From: Fluviibacter phosphoraccumulans_A
GTDB lineage: Bacteria > Pseudomonadota > Gammaproteobacteria > Burkholderiales > Rhodocyclaceae
NCBI GenBank assembly: GCA_036287865.1
Contig: CP126743.1
Location: forward strand, 1,178,001 to 1,242,000
Length of the DNA stretch: 64,000 nt
Direction: 5' to 3'
Each line of letters begins with the position of its first letter. Within the stretch, counting starts at the first letter, position 1. Shown piece by piece: positions 44,995 to 54,321 of the stretch. The notes beneath the pieces are model-generated. The model was not told the DNA's origin and ran no database searches. It saw nothing but the letters and a program-made list of their open reading frames with translations. The position numbers were made by a program, and so were the translations under genes.

Positions 44995-47694
44995 TTACAG
45001 GGTCCGTGCAACTTCCAGAATTTCGTAGGCTTCCAGCTTATCGCCCACCTGGATGTCATTGAAGTTCTTGACGGATAGACCGCACTCAAAACCTTCACGG
45101 ACTTCCTTGACGTCATCCTTGAAGCGACGCAGCGAATCGAGTTCGCCATCGTGCAGCACGATGTTGTCGCGGAGCAGACGAACACGACACTGACGCTTGA
45201 CGATGCCTTCCAGCACCATACAACCTGCAATGGCGCCAATCTTCGGCACACGGAAGATTTCGCGGATCTCGACCAGACCCAGCGTTTCTTTCTTGCGTTC
45301 TGGCGAGAGCATGCCCGACAGCGCAGCGCGAACTTCGTCAACGGCGTCGTAGATCACGTTGTAGTAACGGATGTCGACATCCATGCCTTCGGCGATCTTA
45401 CGGGTGTTGGCATCAGCTCGAACGTTAAAGCCAATGATCACTGCCTTGGAGGCAGAGGCCAGGTTGACGTCGCTTTCGGTGATACCACCCACTGCCGAGT
45501 GAATGACGTTGACATGTACTTCATCGGTAGAGAGTTTGACCAGCGATTGAACCAGCGCTTCTTGCGAACCCTGAACGTCGGCCTTGATGATCAGCGACAA
45601 GGTCTTCACTTCGCCTTCCGTCATCTGATCCATGATGGATTCCATCTTGTTGGCTTGCTGACGTGCAAGCTTCACTTCACGGAACTTGCCCTGACGGTAC
45701 AGCGCGATTTCACGCGCCTTACGTTCGTCAGCCAGCACCATGGCATCTTCACCAGCGCCCGGCACATCGGACAGACCCAAAATTTCAACCGGGATCGACG
45801 GACCCGCCGATTCCATCGGTTTGCCGTTTTCGTCCAGCATGGCGCGAACACGACCGAATACCGAACCGGCCAGCAGTACGTTACCCTTGTTGAGGGTACC
45901 CTGCTGTACCAGCATGGTGGCTACGACACCGCGACCCTTGTCGAGTCGGGCTTCAATAATCAGACCCTTGGCCGTAGTATCGACCGGTGCCGTGAGTTCG
46001 AGCACTTCGGCTTGCAGGAGCACTTGCTCCATCAGCTCGTCGATGCCCTGACCCGTTTTGGCCGAAACACCTACGAATGGCGAATCGCCGCCGTATTCTT
46101 CCGGCACCACTTCTTCGGCAACCAGTTCCTGCTTGACGCGATCGGCGTTGGCTTCAGGCTTATCAATCTTGGTAATGGCCACAACAATCGGCACACCGGC
46201 CGCTTTGGCGTGGTGAATGGCTTCACGCGTTTGCGGCATCACGCCATCATCCGCAGCACAGACCAGAATAACGATATCGGTTGCCTTGGCACCACGTGCA
46301 CGCATCGCCGTAAAGGCTTCGTGACCCGGGGTATCCAGGAAGGTGATCATGCCGCGCGGTGTTTCCACGTGGTAGGCACCGATGTGCTGGGTAATGCCAC
46401 CGGCTTCGCCGTTGGCCACACGGCTACGACGGATGTAGTCGAGCAACGAGGTCTTACCATGGTCAACGTGACCCATTACGGTAACGACAGGCGCACGCGG
46501 TTTGGATTCAACATCAACGTGTTCTACCACGTCATCCAGGAACGCATCCGGATCGTCCAGCTTGACAGCCATGGCCTTGTGACCCATTTCTTCGACCACA
46601 ATCATGGCCGTGTCCTGATCCAGAACCTGGTTGATGGTAACCATCGAACCCATCTTCATCAGGGCCTTGATCACTTCGGTGGCCTTCACAGACATCTTGT
46701 GTGCCAGATCGGCTACAGAGATGGTCTCAGGCACGTGAACTTCACGAATGATCGGTTCGGTAGGTGCGTTGAATGAGTGCGCTTCATCAGACGGCGACTG
46801 ATGACGCTTGTCACCCTTCTTGCCGCCCATCTTCCAGCCGCCGGCGTTACCACCGCGGCCTGCGCCACCCTTCTGATCACGACCACCCTTACCACCACGA
46901 CGATCATCGTTGCGGCTCTTACCATCACGACCGCCGTCACGACGGTCTTCAGGCGCCGCTTGTGCGGCATTGCTGGCAGCCTTGCGGTTTTCTTCTGCAG
47001 CCTTCAGGGCAGCTTGTTTGGAAGCGGCTTCTTCACGCAGGCGTACGAGTTCTTTTTCGCGGTTTTCGCGATCCAGACGATCTTGCTCCTGACGTACACG
47101 CAGTTGTGCGTAACGATCTTCTTCTGCTTTGCGCGCAGCGAGTTCTTTTTCGTCAAGGAAAGATGCTTTGGTTCTGACGGCCACTTTCTTCAACGGCTTC
47201 TGGGCTGGTTTTTCTTCGGCGGCAACCGGTGCTGCTTCGACAACTGGCTCTGGCTCGGGCGCCACTTCCACAACCGCTTCAATCACAGGTTCCGGTGCCA
47301 CTTCAACGACTGGCGCAACAACTTCAACCACCGGCTCCGGCACGACAGCTGGTGCTTCGACAGGTGCTGCCGGTGCAGCTGCGACTTCCGGTGTGTCACG
47401 CTTGACCAGTACACGCTTTTTACGCACTTCGACCTGAACGGTACGGGTCTTACCCGTGGCATCCTGGGCTTTCAGTGCCGATGTTGATTTACGGGTGAGC
47501 GTAATGCGGTTCGACGCAGCCTGGCCTTCACCGTGTGATGCACGGAGGAAATCCAGCAGACTATTCTTATCTGAAGCGCTGAGCGTGTCGGTGGTTGCCG
47601 ATTTGCTGACGCCTGCTTTATTCAGTTGCTCGAGCAGTACTTCTGCGGGCATTTTGAGTTCGCTGGCGAACTCGAGGACGGTGTTCTTTTCCAT
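44995..47694 (-). CDS. infB: Translation initiation factor IF-2
   Basis: IF-2 is the GTPase that places initiator tRNA. The 899-residue protein has an N-terminal IF2-N domain, then a low-complexity A/P/V/E-rich stretch (about residues 115-170) and a charged coiled-coil region rich in R/E/K. A second IF2-N domain (ETISVADLAHKMSVKATEVI) precedes the G domain with MGHVDHGKTSLLDYI, DTPGHEAF and TKID. The C-terminal beta-barrel domains are complete. It follows nusA by 11 bases. Confidence 0.97.
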   Translation of the reverse strand: MEKNTVLEFASELKMPAEVLLEQLNKAGVSKSATTDTLSASDKNSLLDFLRASHGEGQAASNRITLTRKSTSALKAQDATGKTRTVQVEVRKKRVLVKRDTPEVAAAPAAPVEAPAVVPEPVVEVVAPVVEVAPEPVIEAVVEVAPEPEPVVEAAPVAAEEKPAQKPLKKVAVRTKASFLDEKELAARKAEEDRYAQLRVRQEQDRLDRENREKELVRLREEAASKQAALKAAEENRKAASNAAQAAPEDRRDGGRDGKSRNDDRRGGKGGRDQKGGAGRGGNAGGWKMGGKKGDKRHQSPSDEAHSFNAPTEPIIREVHVPETISVADLAHKMSVKATEVIKALMKMGSMVTINQVLDQDTAMIVVEEMGHKAMAVKLDDPDAFLDDVVEHVDVESKPRAPVVTVMGHVDHGKTSLLDYIRRSRVANGEAGGITQHIGAYHVETPRGMITFLDTPGHEAFTAMRARGAKATDIVILVCAADDGVMPQTREAIHHAKAAGVPIVVAITKIDKPEANADRVKQELVAEEVVPEEYGGDSPFVGVSAKTGQGIDELMEQVLLQAEVLELTAPVDTTAKGLIIEARLDKGRGVVATMLVQQGTLNKGNVLLAGSVFGRVRAMLDENGKPMESAGPSIPVEILGLSDVPGAGEDAMVLADERKAREIALYRQGKFREVKLARQQANKMESIMDQMTEGEVKTLSLIIKADVQGSQEALVQSLVKLSTDEVHVNVIHSAVGGITESDVNLASASKAVIIGFNVRADANTRKIAEGMDVDIRYYNVIYDAVDEVRAALSGMLSPERKKETLGLVEIREIFRVPKIGAIAGCMVLEGIVKRQCRVRLLRDNIVLHDGELDSLRRFKDDVKEVREGFECGLSVKNFNDIQVGDKLEAYEILEVARTL

Positions 47695-47705
47695 GAGTTC
47701 TCCGA

Positions 47706-49196
47706 TTAGTTGGACGATGCATCATCAGCAAACCAGTGGGCACGGGCTTCTGTAATGAGAGCAACGGCAGCGGTTTGCGTCATACCGGTGTATTCCACCA
47801 GTTCATCGGTGGCCAGATCGGCCAGATCATCACGTGTCTTGATACCGGCTTCAACCAGTTTGACGGCAATGGCCTTTTCCATTCCCGGCAGGTTCAGCAT
47901 GTCTTCGGCAACATCTTCCAGCTTTTCTTCAGTAGCAATGGCTTCGGTCAGCAAGGCGTTGCGGGCACGCGTACGCAGTTCGTTAATCAGTTCTTCTTCC
48001 AGACCTTCGATTTCCAGCATTTCGTTCAGTGGTACGTAAGCCACTTCTTCCAGCGTGGAGAATCCTTCGGCGATCAGCAGATCGGCCAGTTCTTCATCAA
48101 TGTCCAGTTTTTCGATGAACAGCAGACGTGTCATGGCTGTTTCAGCCTCATTCTTACGCTGCGATTCTTCCGGTGTCATCAGGTTGATGGTCCAACCGGT
48201 GAGTTCCGAAGCCAGACGCACGTTCTGACCGCCGCGACCAATGGCGGTGGCCAGGTTGGCATCGTCAACCACCACGTCCATGGCGTGACGTTCTTCGTCA
48301 ACCACGATCGAAGTCACTTCAGCCGGTGCCAGCGCGTTGATCACGAACTGGGCCGGATCTTCCGACCAGATGATGATGTCGACGTTTTCACCGCCGAGTT
48401 CGTTACGAACGGCAGTCACGCGCATGCCACGCAGACCCACACAGGTACCGATCGGGTCGATACGGGCATCTTTGCTCAGGACGGCAATCTTGGCGCGCAT
48501 GCCTGGGTCACGGGCGGCGGCTTTGATTTCCATCAGGCCGTCTTCGATTTCCGGTACTTCCAGTTCAAAGAGGCGGCTGATGAATTCAGGGGCCGTACGC
48601 GACAGTACGATTTGCGGGCCGCGGGCAGCGTGATCTACGCGCAGCAGGAAGGCTTTAATACGATCACTCGGGCGCAGATTTTCGCGCTGGATCATCTGGT
48701 CACGTGGCAGCACGGCCTCGATCTTGCCGACTTCAACGATGGCATTGCCACGTTCCATACGCTTGATGGTGCCGGTAACGAGGTGTTCGCCACGCTCGAG
48801 GAAGTTTTGCAGCAGCGCTTCGCGCTCGGCATCACGGATCTTTTGCCGAATGACCTGCTTGGCAGCCTGGGCGCCGATACGACCGAAGTCGATAGGTTCC
48901 AGTTCTTCTTCGATGAAGTCACCCACTTCGATGTCGGCGTGCTGTTCGCGGGCTTCGCTGATGGCAAGCTGTGCATCTTCGTTCTCGAGGTCGGCGTCTT
49001 CGACGATTTCCCAGCGACGGAAGGATTCATGCTCACCGGTTTCGCGGTCGATCACGACACGGACATCGGCTTCGAGGTTCATCTTCTTGCGGGTGGCCTG
49101 GGCCAACGCCAGCTCCAGAGACGCGAAAACAATTTCCTTGCTGACGTTCTTTTCACGAGCCAGTGCATCGGCAAGCAGCAGAATTTCACGGGTCAT
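47706..49196 (-). CDS. nusA: Transcription termination/antitermination protein NusA (frame continuous with rimP)
   Basis: NusA binds RNA polymerase and modulates pausing, termination and antitermination. Counting from the ATG at 49196 (MTREILLLADALAREKNVSK) the protein has 496 residues, almost the same as E. coli. Domains in order are the N-terminal polymerase-binding domain, S1 (VTGTIKRMERGNAIVEVG), KH1/KH2 (VGLRGMRVTAVRNELGGENV; ATAIGRGGQNVRLASEL) and two C-terminal acidic repeats. AAAGGA lies about 8 bases before this ATG, so NusA can be made on its own. There is no stop codon between rimP and nusA, so a 650-residue fusion is also encoded. Confidence 0.95.
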   Translation of the reverse strand: MTREILLLADALAREKNVSKEIVFASLELALAQATRKKMNLEADVRVVIDRETGEHESFRRWEIVEDADLENEDAQLAISEAREQHADIEVGDFIEEELEPIDFGRIGAQAAKQVIRQKIRDAEREALLQNFLERGEHLVTGTIKRMERGNAIVEVGKIEAVLPRDQMIQRENLRPSDRIKAFLLRVDHAARGPQIVLSRTAPEFISRLFELEVPEIEDGLMEIKAAARDPGMRAKIAVLSKDARIDPIGTCVGLRGMRVTAVRNELGGENVDIIIWSEDPAQFVINALAPAEVTSIVVDEERHAMDVVVDDANLATAIGRGGQNVRLASELTGWTINLMTPEESQRKNEAETAMTRLLFIEKLDIDEELADLLIAEGFSTLEEVAYVPLNEMLEIEGLEEELINELRTRARNALLTEAIATEEKLEDVAEDMLNLPGMEKAIAVKLVEAGIKTRDDLADLATDELVEYTGMTQTAAVALITEARAHWFADDASSN

Positions 49197-49658
49197 TTGG
49201 GGATCCTTTCTCTGGAATGCGTAAAACTTGGGAACAAGGCGAGCCTTGTTGATATTCGATAAAGGGAATGTGATGGTGTTACCACCCAGCTCTAGCTGGA
49301 CCTGGTCACCTTCAATTCCAATCAGCGTGCCGTTGAACTGGCGACGCTCTCCGATCGGCATGCGCAGTTTGACCTGCACTTGTGAACCTGCAAAACGGGT
49401 GTAGTCGGCAGCCTTCACCAACGGACGGTCAAGGCCCGGTGACGAGACTTCCAGTCGGTCGTAATCGATGTTTTCTACCTGAAACAGATGGGTCAGCTGG
49501 TTGCTAACAGTGGCACAGTCTTCCACGTCAACACCGCGTGGCTTTTCAGGGGCGTCGATAAACACTCGCACAAGGCGGCTACGCGGCGACAACTCTACCA
49601 TAACGAGCTCGTAGCCCAATCCGGTGACTGTCGATTCAATTAATTCCTGCAGACTCAT
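49197..49658 (-). CDS. rimP: Ribosome maturation factor RimP (frame runs on into nusA)
   Basis: RimP assists 30S assembly. The 154 residues before the NusA methionine show MSLQELIESTVTGLGYELV, VFIDAPEKPRGVDVEDCATV, YDRLEVSSPGLDRPLVKAAD and the end KARLVPKF, where RimP proteins normally stop. Here the frame continues YAFQRKDPQ and then into NusA. Either the stop codon was lost by a substitution or a one-base insertion near the TTTT run at the KF codons changed the frame. Terminating RimP alone is not possible in this sequence. Confidence 0.92.
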
Positions 49659-49680
49659 TGGTAATAAACGGAAAACACAA

Positions 49681-49704
49681 ATAAAAAATGGGCATAAAGC
49701 CCAT
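49681..49704 (-). terminator. Hairpin and T-run before rimP (attenuator or rluB terminator)
   Basis: ATGGGC-TTTAT-GCCCAT on the minus strand (49688-49704) is followed by TTTTTTATTT, a good intrinsic terminator. It ends only about 23 bases before the rimP start and lies downstream of the proposed promoter at 49773-49801. It could thus control entry into rimP-nusA, or simply end rluB transcripts. Confidence 0.65.
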
Positions 49705-49721
49705 CACGCCAACAACTGGCT

Positions 49722-49752
49722 GTGCCACCTAGCCTGAATGACCAGGTGGCAC
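49722..49752 (-). other. Leader hairpin upstream of rimP
   Basis: GTGCCACCT pairs perfectly with AGGTGGCAC around a 13-base loop. It lies in the 114-base gap between rluB and rimP, between the proposed promoter and the terminator hairpin. Confidence 0.5.
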
Positions 49753-49772
49753 GGGAAATTCGCAACTTTTCT

Positions 49773-49801
49773 ATTATAAAGGTTTTTTCGCCGCAGGTCG
49801 A
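49773..49801 (-). promoter_or_regulatory. Candidate promoter for rimP-nusA-infB
   Basis: TATAAT (49773-49778) overlaps the rluB stop codon, and TCGACC (49796-49801) stands 17 bases upstream with 4 of 6 matches to the -35 consensus. A transcript from here would have a leader of about 105 bases containing both hairpins. Confidence 0.5.
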
Positions 49802-50823
49802 GTGTCACTGCGCTTTGGCGCGGCACCTTTACCCTGTGAACGCGCCTGGGCACGACCCCGTGGTGCCGGTTTGCCACCCGGACGCCCGCCACGCACCTTC
49901 TGACCCACGTTGCGGGTCGGGCCTTCTGCATCAGCACCCAGCGATTTGATCAGTTTTTCAACGGCCTCATCTTCAACCATGAGCGAATGACCCCGCTTGA
50001 GGCGTGGTGGCAGCAGGAACGGACCATAACGCACGCGGATCAGACGGCTGACCGTACGGCCCACGGCCTCGAACAAACGGCGTACTTTGCGGTTGCGACC
50101 TTCGGAAATGGTGACGCGACACCACTGGTTGGCACCCTCGCCACCCGCATCTTCGATGCTTTTCAGTGCAGCAGGGCCGTCTTCCCGCTCAACGCCCTTT
50201 TTCAGCTGCTCTTTGGATTCATCATCCATCGGGCCTAATACGCGCACGGCGTATTCACGGATCATTTCGTGGCGCGGGTGCATCAGGGCATTGGCCAGCG
50301 CACCGGAGGTGGTAAACAACAGCAAACCACTGGTATTGAAGTCCAGACGGCCAACAGCGATCCACTTGCCGCCACGCACGCGTGGCAGGTTGGTAAACAC
50401 ATTCGGGCGACCGGCCGGATCGCTACGGGAAACAATTTCCCCTTCCGGTTTGTGATAGAGCAGCACCTGCGGCGCACGGGTCGCGCCATGCAGGTTAACA
50501 AGACGGCCATTCACCTTGACCCGGTCTCCGGGCAGCACACGCTGACCCAGAGTAGCCGGTTTGCCATTCACCTGAACACGGCCAGCTGCGATCCACTTTT
50601 CCATTTCGCGACGACCACCCAGACCGGATTGAGCCAGCAGCTTCTGCAGTCGTTCGCCGGCATTGGCGGCGGCTTTACGGGCAGGCGCCTCCGTAGCTTC
50701 TTCCAACGAATCGTCTACTTCATCATCAAAGAAATCCGATGGCTCTACGGTCGGTTTTGCGACCACCGGTTTGGCACGGCGTGGCGCAGCCGGGCGTGCA
50801 GCAGGTTTACGTGGTGACGGCAT
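49774..50823 (-). CDS. rluB: 23S rRNA pseudouridine synthase RluB
   Basis: RluB modifies uridine 2605 of 23S rRNA. The 349-residue protein has a proline/alanine-rich N-terminal extension (about 55 residues), an S4 domain (GERLQKLLAQSGLGGRREME) and the catalytic aspartate in VGRLDFNTSGLLLFTTSG. A long basic arginine/glycine-rich tail (about 60 residues) follows. It lies 3 bases after scpB. Confidence 0.93.
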   Translation of the reverse strand: MPSPRKPAARPAAPRRAKPVVAKPTVEPSDFFDDEVDDSLEEATEAPARKAAANAGERLQKLLAQSGLGGRREMEKWIAAGRVQVNGKPATLGQRVLPGDRVKVNGRLVNLHGATRAPQVLLYHKPEGEIVSRSDPAGRPNVFTNLPRVRGGKWIAVGRLDFNTSGLLLFTTSGALANALMHPRHEMIREYAVRVLGPMDDESKEQLKKGVEREDGPAALKSIEDAGGEGANQWCRVTISEGRNRKVRRLFEAVGRTVSRLIRVRYGPFLLPPRLKRGHSLMVEDEAVEKLIKSLGADAEGPTRNVGQKVRGGRPGGKPAPRGRAQARSQGKGAAPKRSDTRPAAKKPL

Positions 50824-50826
50824 CAG

Positions 50827-51444
50827 TTATTCAGCTCCGGGCATGCCTTCGAGGGCGCCCTGCAGGGTTTCAAGCGGTGGCAGTTCGGTGAGGCTACGCA
50901 GCCCCAGATCATCGAGGAACTGGCGTGTGGTGGCGTACAGCGCCGGACGACCCGGGGTCTCGCGATGGCCAACGGTATCGATCCAACCGCGCTCTTCAAG
51001 CGTACGGATCACCTGAATCGCCACCGTAACACCACGAATGTCTTCGATGTCACCGCGGGTAACGGGTTGACGGTAGGCAATGATCGCCATGGTTTCCATC
51101 ACGGCACGCGAGTAGCGCGGTGGTTTTTCAGGGTTCAGACGATCCAGGTGTGGCTGGATCTTGGCGTGCGTGCGGAAACGCCAGCCATCAGCCAACTCCA
51201 GCAATTCGCAACCACGATTCTGCCAACGTTCCTGCAGGTGGCCGATGGCCTGGAGAATTTCATCCGCAGCCACGGTGTCGTCAAACAGACGGCGCAAATG
51301 CACCATATCCAGCGGCGCAGTCGATGCCAGCAAAGCGGCTTCAACGATACAGGCCAGATCGGCCACATCAATCACGGGACCGGGCGTTACTACACCTTCG
51401 GTCGATTCAACCAGCTCGGTCAGGGAGCGCTGTTCTTCAGACAT
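50827..51444 (-). CDS. scpB: Segregation and condensation protein ScpB
   Basis: ScpB is the winged-helix subunit of the Smc-ScpAB condensin. The ATG at 51444 (MSEEQRSLTELVESTEG) gives 205 residues and has GGAGG upstream. Motifs include YSRAVMETMAIIAYRQPVTR, GDIEDIRGV and GRPALYATTRQFLDDLGL. It overlaps scpA by 8 bases. Confidence 0.94.
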   Translation of the reverse strand: MSEEQRSLTELVESTEGVVTPGPVIDVADLACIVEAALLASTAPLDMVHLRRLFDDTVAADEILQAIGHLQERWQNRGCELLELADGWRFRTHAKIQPHLDRLNPEKPPRYSRAVMETMAIIAYRQPVTRGDIEDIRGVTVAIQVIRTLEERGWIDTVGHRETPGRPALYATTRQFLDDLGLRSLTELPPLETLQGALEGMPGAE

Positions 51445-52414
51445 TCTCACCCTCCTCTGTATCGTTAAACGCCTCAGGCACCTCGAACATGGACTGTTCG
51501 GGCGCATCGGAAGGCAAGCGTACGTAGATCGGCGCAAAGGCGGCCGTCTGCGTCATTTCCAGCAAATGTTCCTTGCACAATTCGAGCAAAGCAATAAAGT
51601 TGACCACGACCATCGGCACACCGCCGGTGACATCGAAGAGCTCACCGAATTCGGTATAACCCTCTTTATTACGCAGCGTGCGCAAGATCAGGCCCATGTG
51701 CTCGCGCACCGAGAGCTCTTCGCGGGCGATCTTGTGATGGGTATGCAGTTTGGCCTGACGCACCACCGACAACCAGGCGGCATGCAGATCATCGGGCGAG
51801 ACATCTGGATGGCGAACCACCGCTTCTTTATCAACCCAGACATTGAGCCACTGGAAGTCGATCTCTGCCTTGGGCATCTCATCGATTTCACGCGCAGCCA
51901 GCTTCATTTGTTCATATTCGATCAGACGGCGCACCAGCTCAGCACGAGTGTCTTCAGTCTCTTCTTCGAATTCGGCTTTCGGGCGCGGCAGCAGCATGCG
52001 TGATTTGATTTCAATCAGCATGGCAGCCATCACCAGATATTCAGCAGCCAGTTCTAGATTCTCCGAGCGCATGGCTTCAACGTAATCCAGATACTGCACC
52101 GTTAGCGAAGCCATCGGGATATCTAGGATATCGACGTTGGCCTTGCGAATCAGGTAAAGCAATAGGTCAAGCGGGCCTTCGAAGGCATCCAGCATGACCG
52201 ACAGCGCTTGCGGCGGAATGTACAGATCCTGCGGCATGTCGACGATCGGCTGACCGTACAGCATGACGCGCGTTTCACTGTTTTCTACAGTGACCTGAAT
52301 GGCCTGTTCGTAAGCGACCGGTTCGGGCAATTCAGCTTCCGGCGCTGCCTCGGGCGCCTCTGACGCCAGGGGCGGCAACGCGGATTCTTCGGGGATCTGA
52401 TCTTCGGTTGACAT
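51437..52414 (-). CDS. scpA: Segregation and condensation protein ScpA
   Basis: ScpA is the kleisin linking Smc heads. The 325-residue protein has an acidic E/P/A-rich N-terminal extension (about 55 residues), then FEGPLDLLLYLIRKANVDIL and AAMLIEIKSRMLLPRP. The C-terminal winged helix (FIALLELCKEHLLEMTQ) follows. A GTG directly before the chosen ATG is a possible start. It lies just downstream of trpS. Confidence 0.94.
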   Translation of the reverse strand: MSTEDQIPEESALPPLASEAPEAAPEAELPEPVAYEQAIQVTVENSETRVMLYGQPIVDMPQDLYIPPQALSVMLDAFEGPLDLLLYLIRKANVDILDIPMASLTVQYLDYVEAMRSENLELAAEYLVMAAMLIEIKSRMLLPRPKAEFEEETEDTRAELVRRLIEYEQMKLAAREIDEMPKAEIDFQWLNVWVDKEAVVRHPDVSPDDLHAAWLSVVRQAKLHTHHKIAREELSVREHMGLILRTLRNKEGYTEFGELFDVTGGVPMVVVNFIALLELCKEHLLEMTQTAAFAPIYVRLPSDAPEQSMFEVPEAFNDTEEGENV

Positions 52415-52417
52415 CAC

Positions 52418-53614
52418 TTAACCTGTGAGACCCATCACGGCACGCACACGGGACATGGTTTGATCAGCCAGCACACGGGCACGCTCGGCACCATCGCGCA
52501 GAATACGATCAATCTTTTCCGGTTCGGCGGCCAGCTCGGCAGCACGCGCACGCATTGGCGCCAGCACCACATTAATGCCTTCAGCCACTACGTTCTTGCA
52601 ATCGATACAACCAATACCCGCCGAGGTACAGCCTTCATTCACCCGCTGCTTTTTGGCGTCGTCGCTGTAGACTTCATGCAGCTGCCAGACGGGGCAATTC
52701 TTCGGGTTGCCGGCATCGGTACGGCGAATTCGCGCCGGGTCGGTTGGCATGGCTTTAAGCTTCTTGGCCACATCTTCCGGCGCTTCACGCAGGCTAATGG
52801 TGTTGTTATAGGACTTGGACATTTTCTGCCCATCCAGCCCGGGCATTTTCGATGCTTTGGTCAGCAATGCGGCCGGTTCAACCAGAATGGATTTGCCCGA
52901 GCCGACCAACCAGCCCCACAGCGATTCCTTATCGGCCGTATTGAGCGCATCGGCACCAGCCAGGAAGGCTTCTGCCTGACCCAGCACTTCGCGATCGCCC
53001 TCTTGCTGATAGCGCTGACGCAGCTCTTTATATGGCTTGGCCGTAGGGCCCAGCTTCTTGAGTGCGGCAATCACTTCGAGCTCGAACTCCAGCGTACGAC
53101 CATACAGGTGGTTGAAGCGACGGGTCACTTCGCGTGTCAGCTCGACATGCGGCACCTGGTCTTCGCCCACAGGCACGTGCTTGGCATCGTAAACCAGAAT
53201 ATCGGCCGATTGCAGCAGCGGATAGCCGAGGAAGCCATAGGTCGAGAGGTCTTTATGCGACAGCTTTTTCTGCTGATCCTTATAGGTAGGCACGCGTTCG
53301 AGCCAACCTAGCGGTATCATCATCGACAGCAGCAGATGCAGTTCGGCGTGCTGGAGCACTTGTGACTGCTGGAAAATAATCGATTTTTCCGGGTCCAGAC
53401 CAGCGGCCAGCCAGTCGATGACCATGTCGCGACCGGCCTGGGCAATGCTCTGTGGCGCATCGTAATGCGTTGTGAGCGCGTGCCAATCCGCTACGAAGAA
53501 CAGACATTCATAGTTTTCCTGGAGGCGCACCCAGTTTTCAAGGACGCCGTGATAATGACCCAGATGCAGGCTACCCGTAGGGCGCATGCCGGAAAGAACG
53601 CGTTCAGCAGACAT
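52418..53614 (-). CDS. trpS: Tryptophanyl-tRNA synthetase
   Basis: TrpS charges tRNA-Trp. The start at 53614 (MSAERVLSGMRPTGSLHLGH) gives 398 residues, the longer form seen in betaproteobacteria. The class I signatures are SLHLGHYHG (HIGH-like) and GQKMSKSYNN (KMSKS). A cysteine-containing segment near residues 315-330 (CTSAGIGCIDCKN) lies past the catalytic core. The gene is complete. Confidence 0.96.
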   Translation of the reverse strand: MSAERVLSGMRPTGSLHLGHYHGVLENWVRLQENYECLFFVADWHALTTHYDAPQSIAQAGRDMVIDWLAAGLDPEKSIIFQQSQVLQHAELHLLLSMMIPLGWLERVPTYKDQQKKLSHKDLSTYGFLGYPLLQSADILVYDAKHVPVGEDQVPHVELTREVTRRFNHLYGRTLEFELEVIAALKKLGPTAKPYKELRQRYQQEGDREVLGQAEAFLAGADALNTADKESLWGWLVGSGKSILVEPAALLTKASKMPGLDGQKMSKSYNNTISLREAPEDVAKKLKAMPTDPARIRRTDAGNPKNCPVWQLHEVYSDDAKKQRVNEGCTSAGIGCIDCKNVVAEGINVVLAPMRARAAELAAEPEKIDRILRDGAERARVLADQTMSRVRAVMGLTG

Positions 53615-53621
53615 CAGAGAC

Positions 53622-54260
53622 TCAGAGGAAGAAAATCGTGGAAATAAGGCTGCCCGCGGCACGAATCATCGGTAGCACGATGATGCTGAGCAAACCGGTG
53701 GCGAGCAACAGCAACAGAATGGGCAAGCCATAGGGTTCGCTGCGGCCATAGGTATGGGCGACATGCGGCGGCAAGAGACTGGACAGGATACGACCACCAT
53801 CGAGCGGCAGAATCGGTACCAGGTTAATTGCCATCAGCATCAGGTTGATCGAAACCCCGATGCGCGCCATCTCTTCCAGGGGCACGCTGAAATAGTTATT
53901 GGTGGAGAGCCCAACTTTGAGCAGCAAGGCCCAGCCAAAGGCCATGAACAGATTGGAGGCAGGCCCGGCCAGTGCTACCCAGCGCATATCGGTACGGGGA
54001 TGACGCAAACGACTGTAATCCACCGGCACGGGCTTGGCCCAGCCAAACAGGATGCTGCCGAGCAACAAGGTGGCTGCCGGCACAATGATGGTGCCGACCA
54101 GATCAATGTGGCTGATCGGGTTCAGACTAATCCGACCCAGTTGATAGGCCGTCGGATCACCGAAATAACGCGCAACATAGCCATGCAACGCCTCATGCAG
54201 CGTAATGGCAAAAATCATGGGGATGGCGGCGATGGCCAGCAGTGCGATATCAATATTCAT
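53622..54260 (-). CDS. Site-2 protease (M50) family membrane protein
   Basis: This 212-residue integral membrane protein has the zinc protease motif HEALHGYVARYFGDP in its first helix and the third-ligand motif NLVPILPLDGGRI near the C-terminus. Four to six membrane spans are visible. It lacks a PDZ domain, so it belongs to the short rhomboid-like M50B group of unknown substrate. It lies 7 bases before trpS, in a conserved order. Confidence 0.9.
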   Translation of the reverse strand: MNIDIALLAIAAIPMIFAITLHEALHGYVARYFGDPTAYQLGRISLNPISHIDLVGTIIVPAATLLLGSILFGWAKPVPVDYSRLRHPRTDMRWVALAGPASNLFMAFGWALLLKVGLSTNNYFSVPLEEMARIGVSINLMLMAINLVPILPLDGGRILSSLLPPHVAHTYGRSEPYGLPILLLLLATGLLSIIVLPMIRAAGSLISTIFFL

Positions 54261-54321
54261 GATGGATCCGTTTAGCCAGCGATTCTAACAGAGCACCCGC
54301 CCATGCAGGTGGGTGGATTGC

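Noticed and set aside
45151..46776. A 541-codon open frame on the plus strand across infB
   Set aside because: It is the antisense shadow of infB: no ribosome-binding site, no recognisable domain, and arginine/histidine-rich composition typical of such shadows.
47736..49262. A 508-codon open frame on the plus strand across nusA and the rimP junction
   Set aside because: It is antisense to a well-supported gene, its composition is phenylalanine/glutamine/histidine-rich with no domain, and it arises from the codon pattern of nusA.
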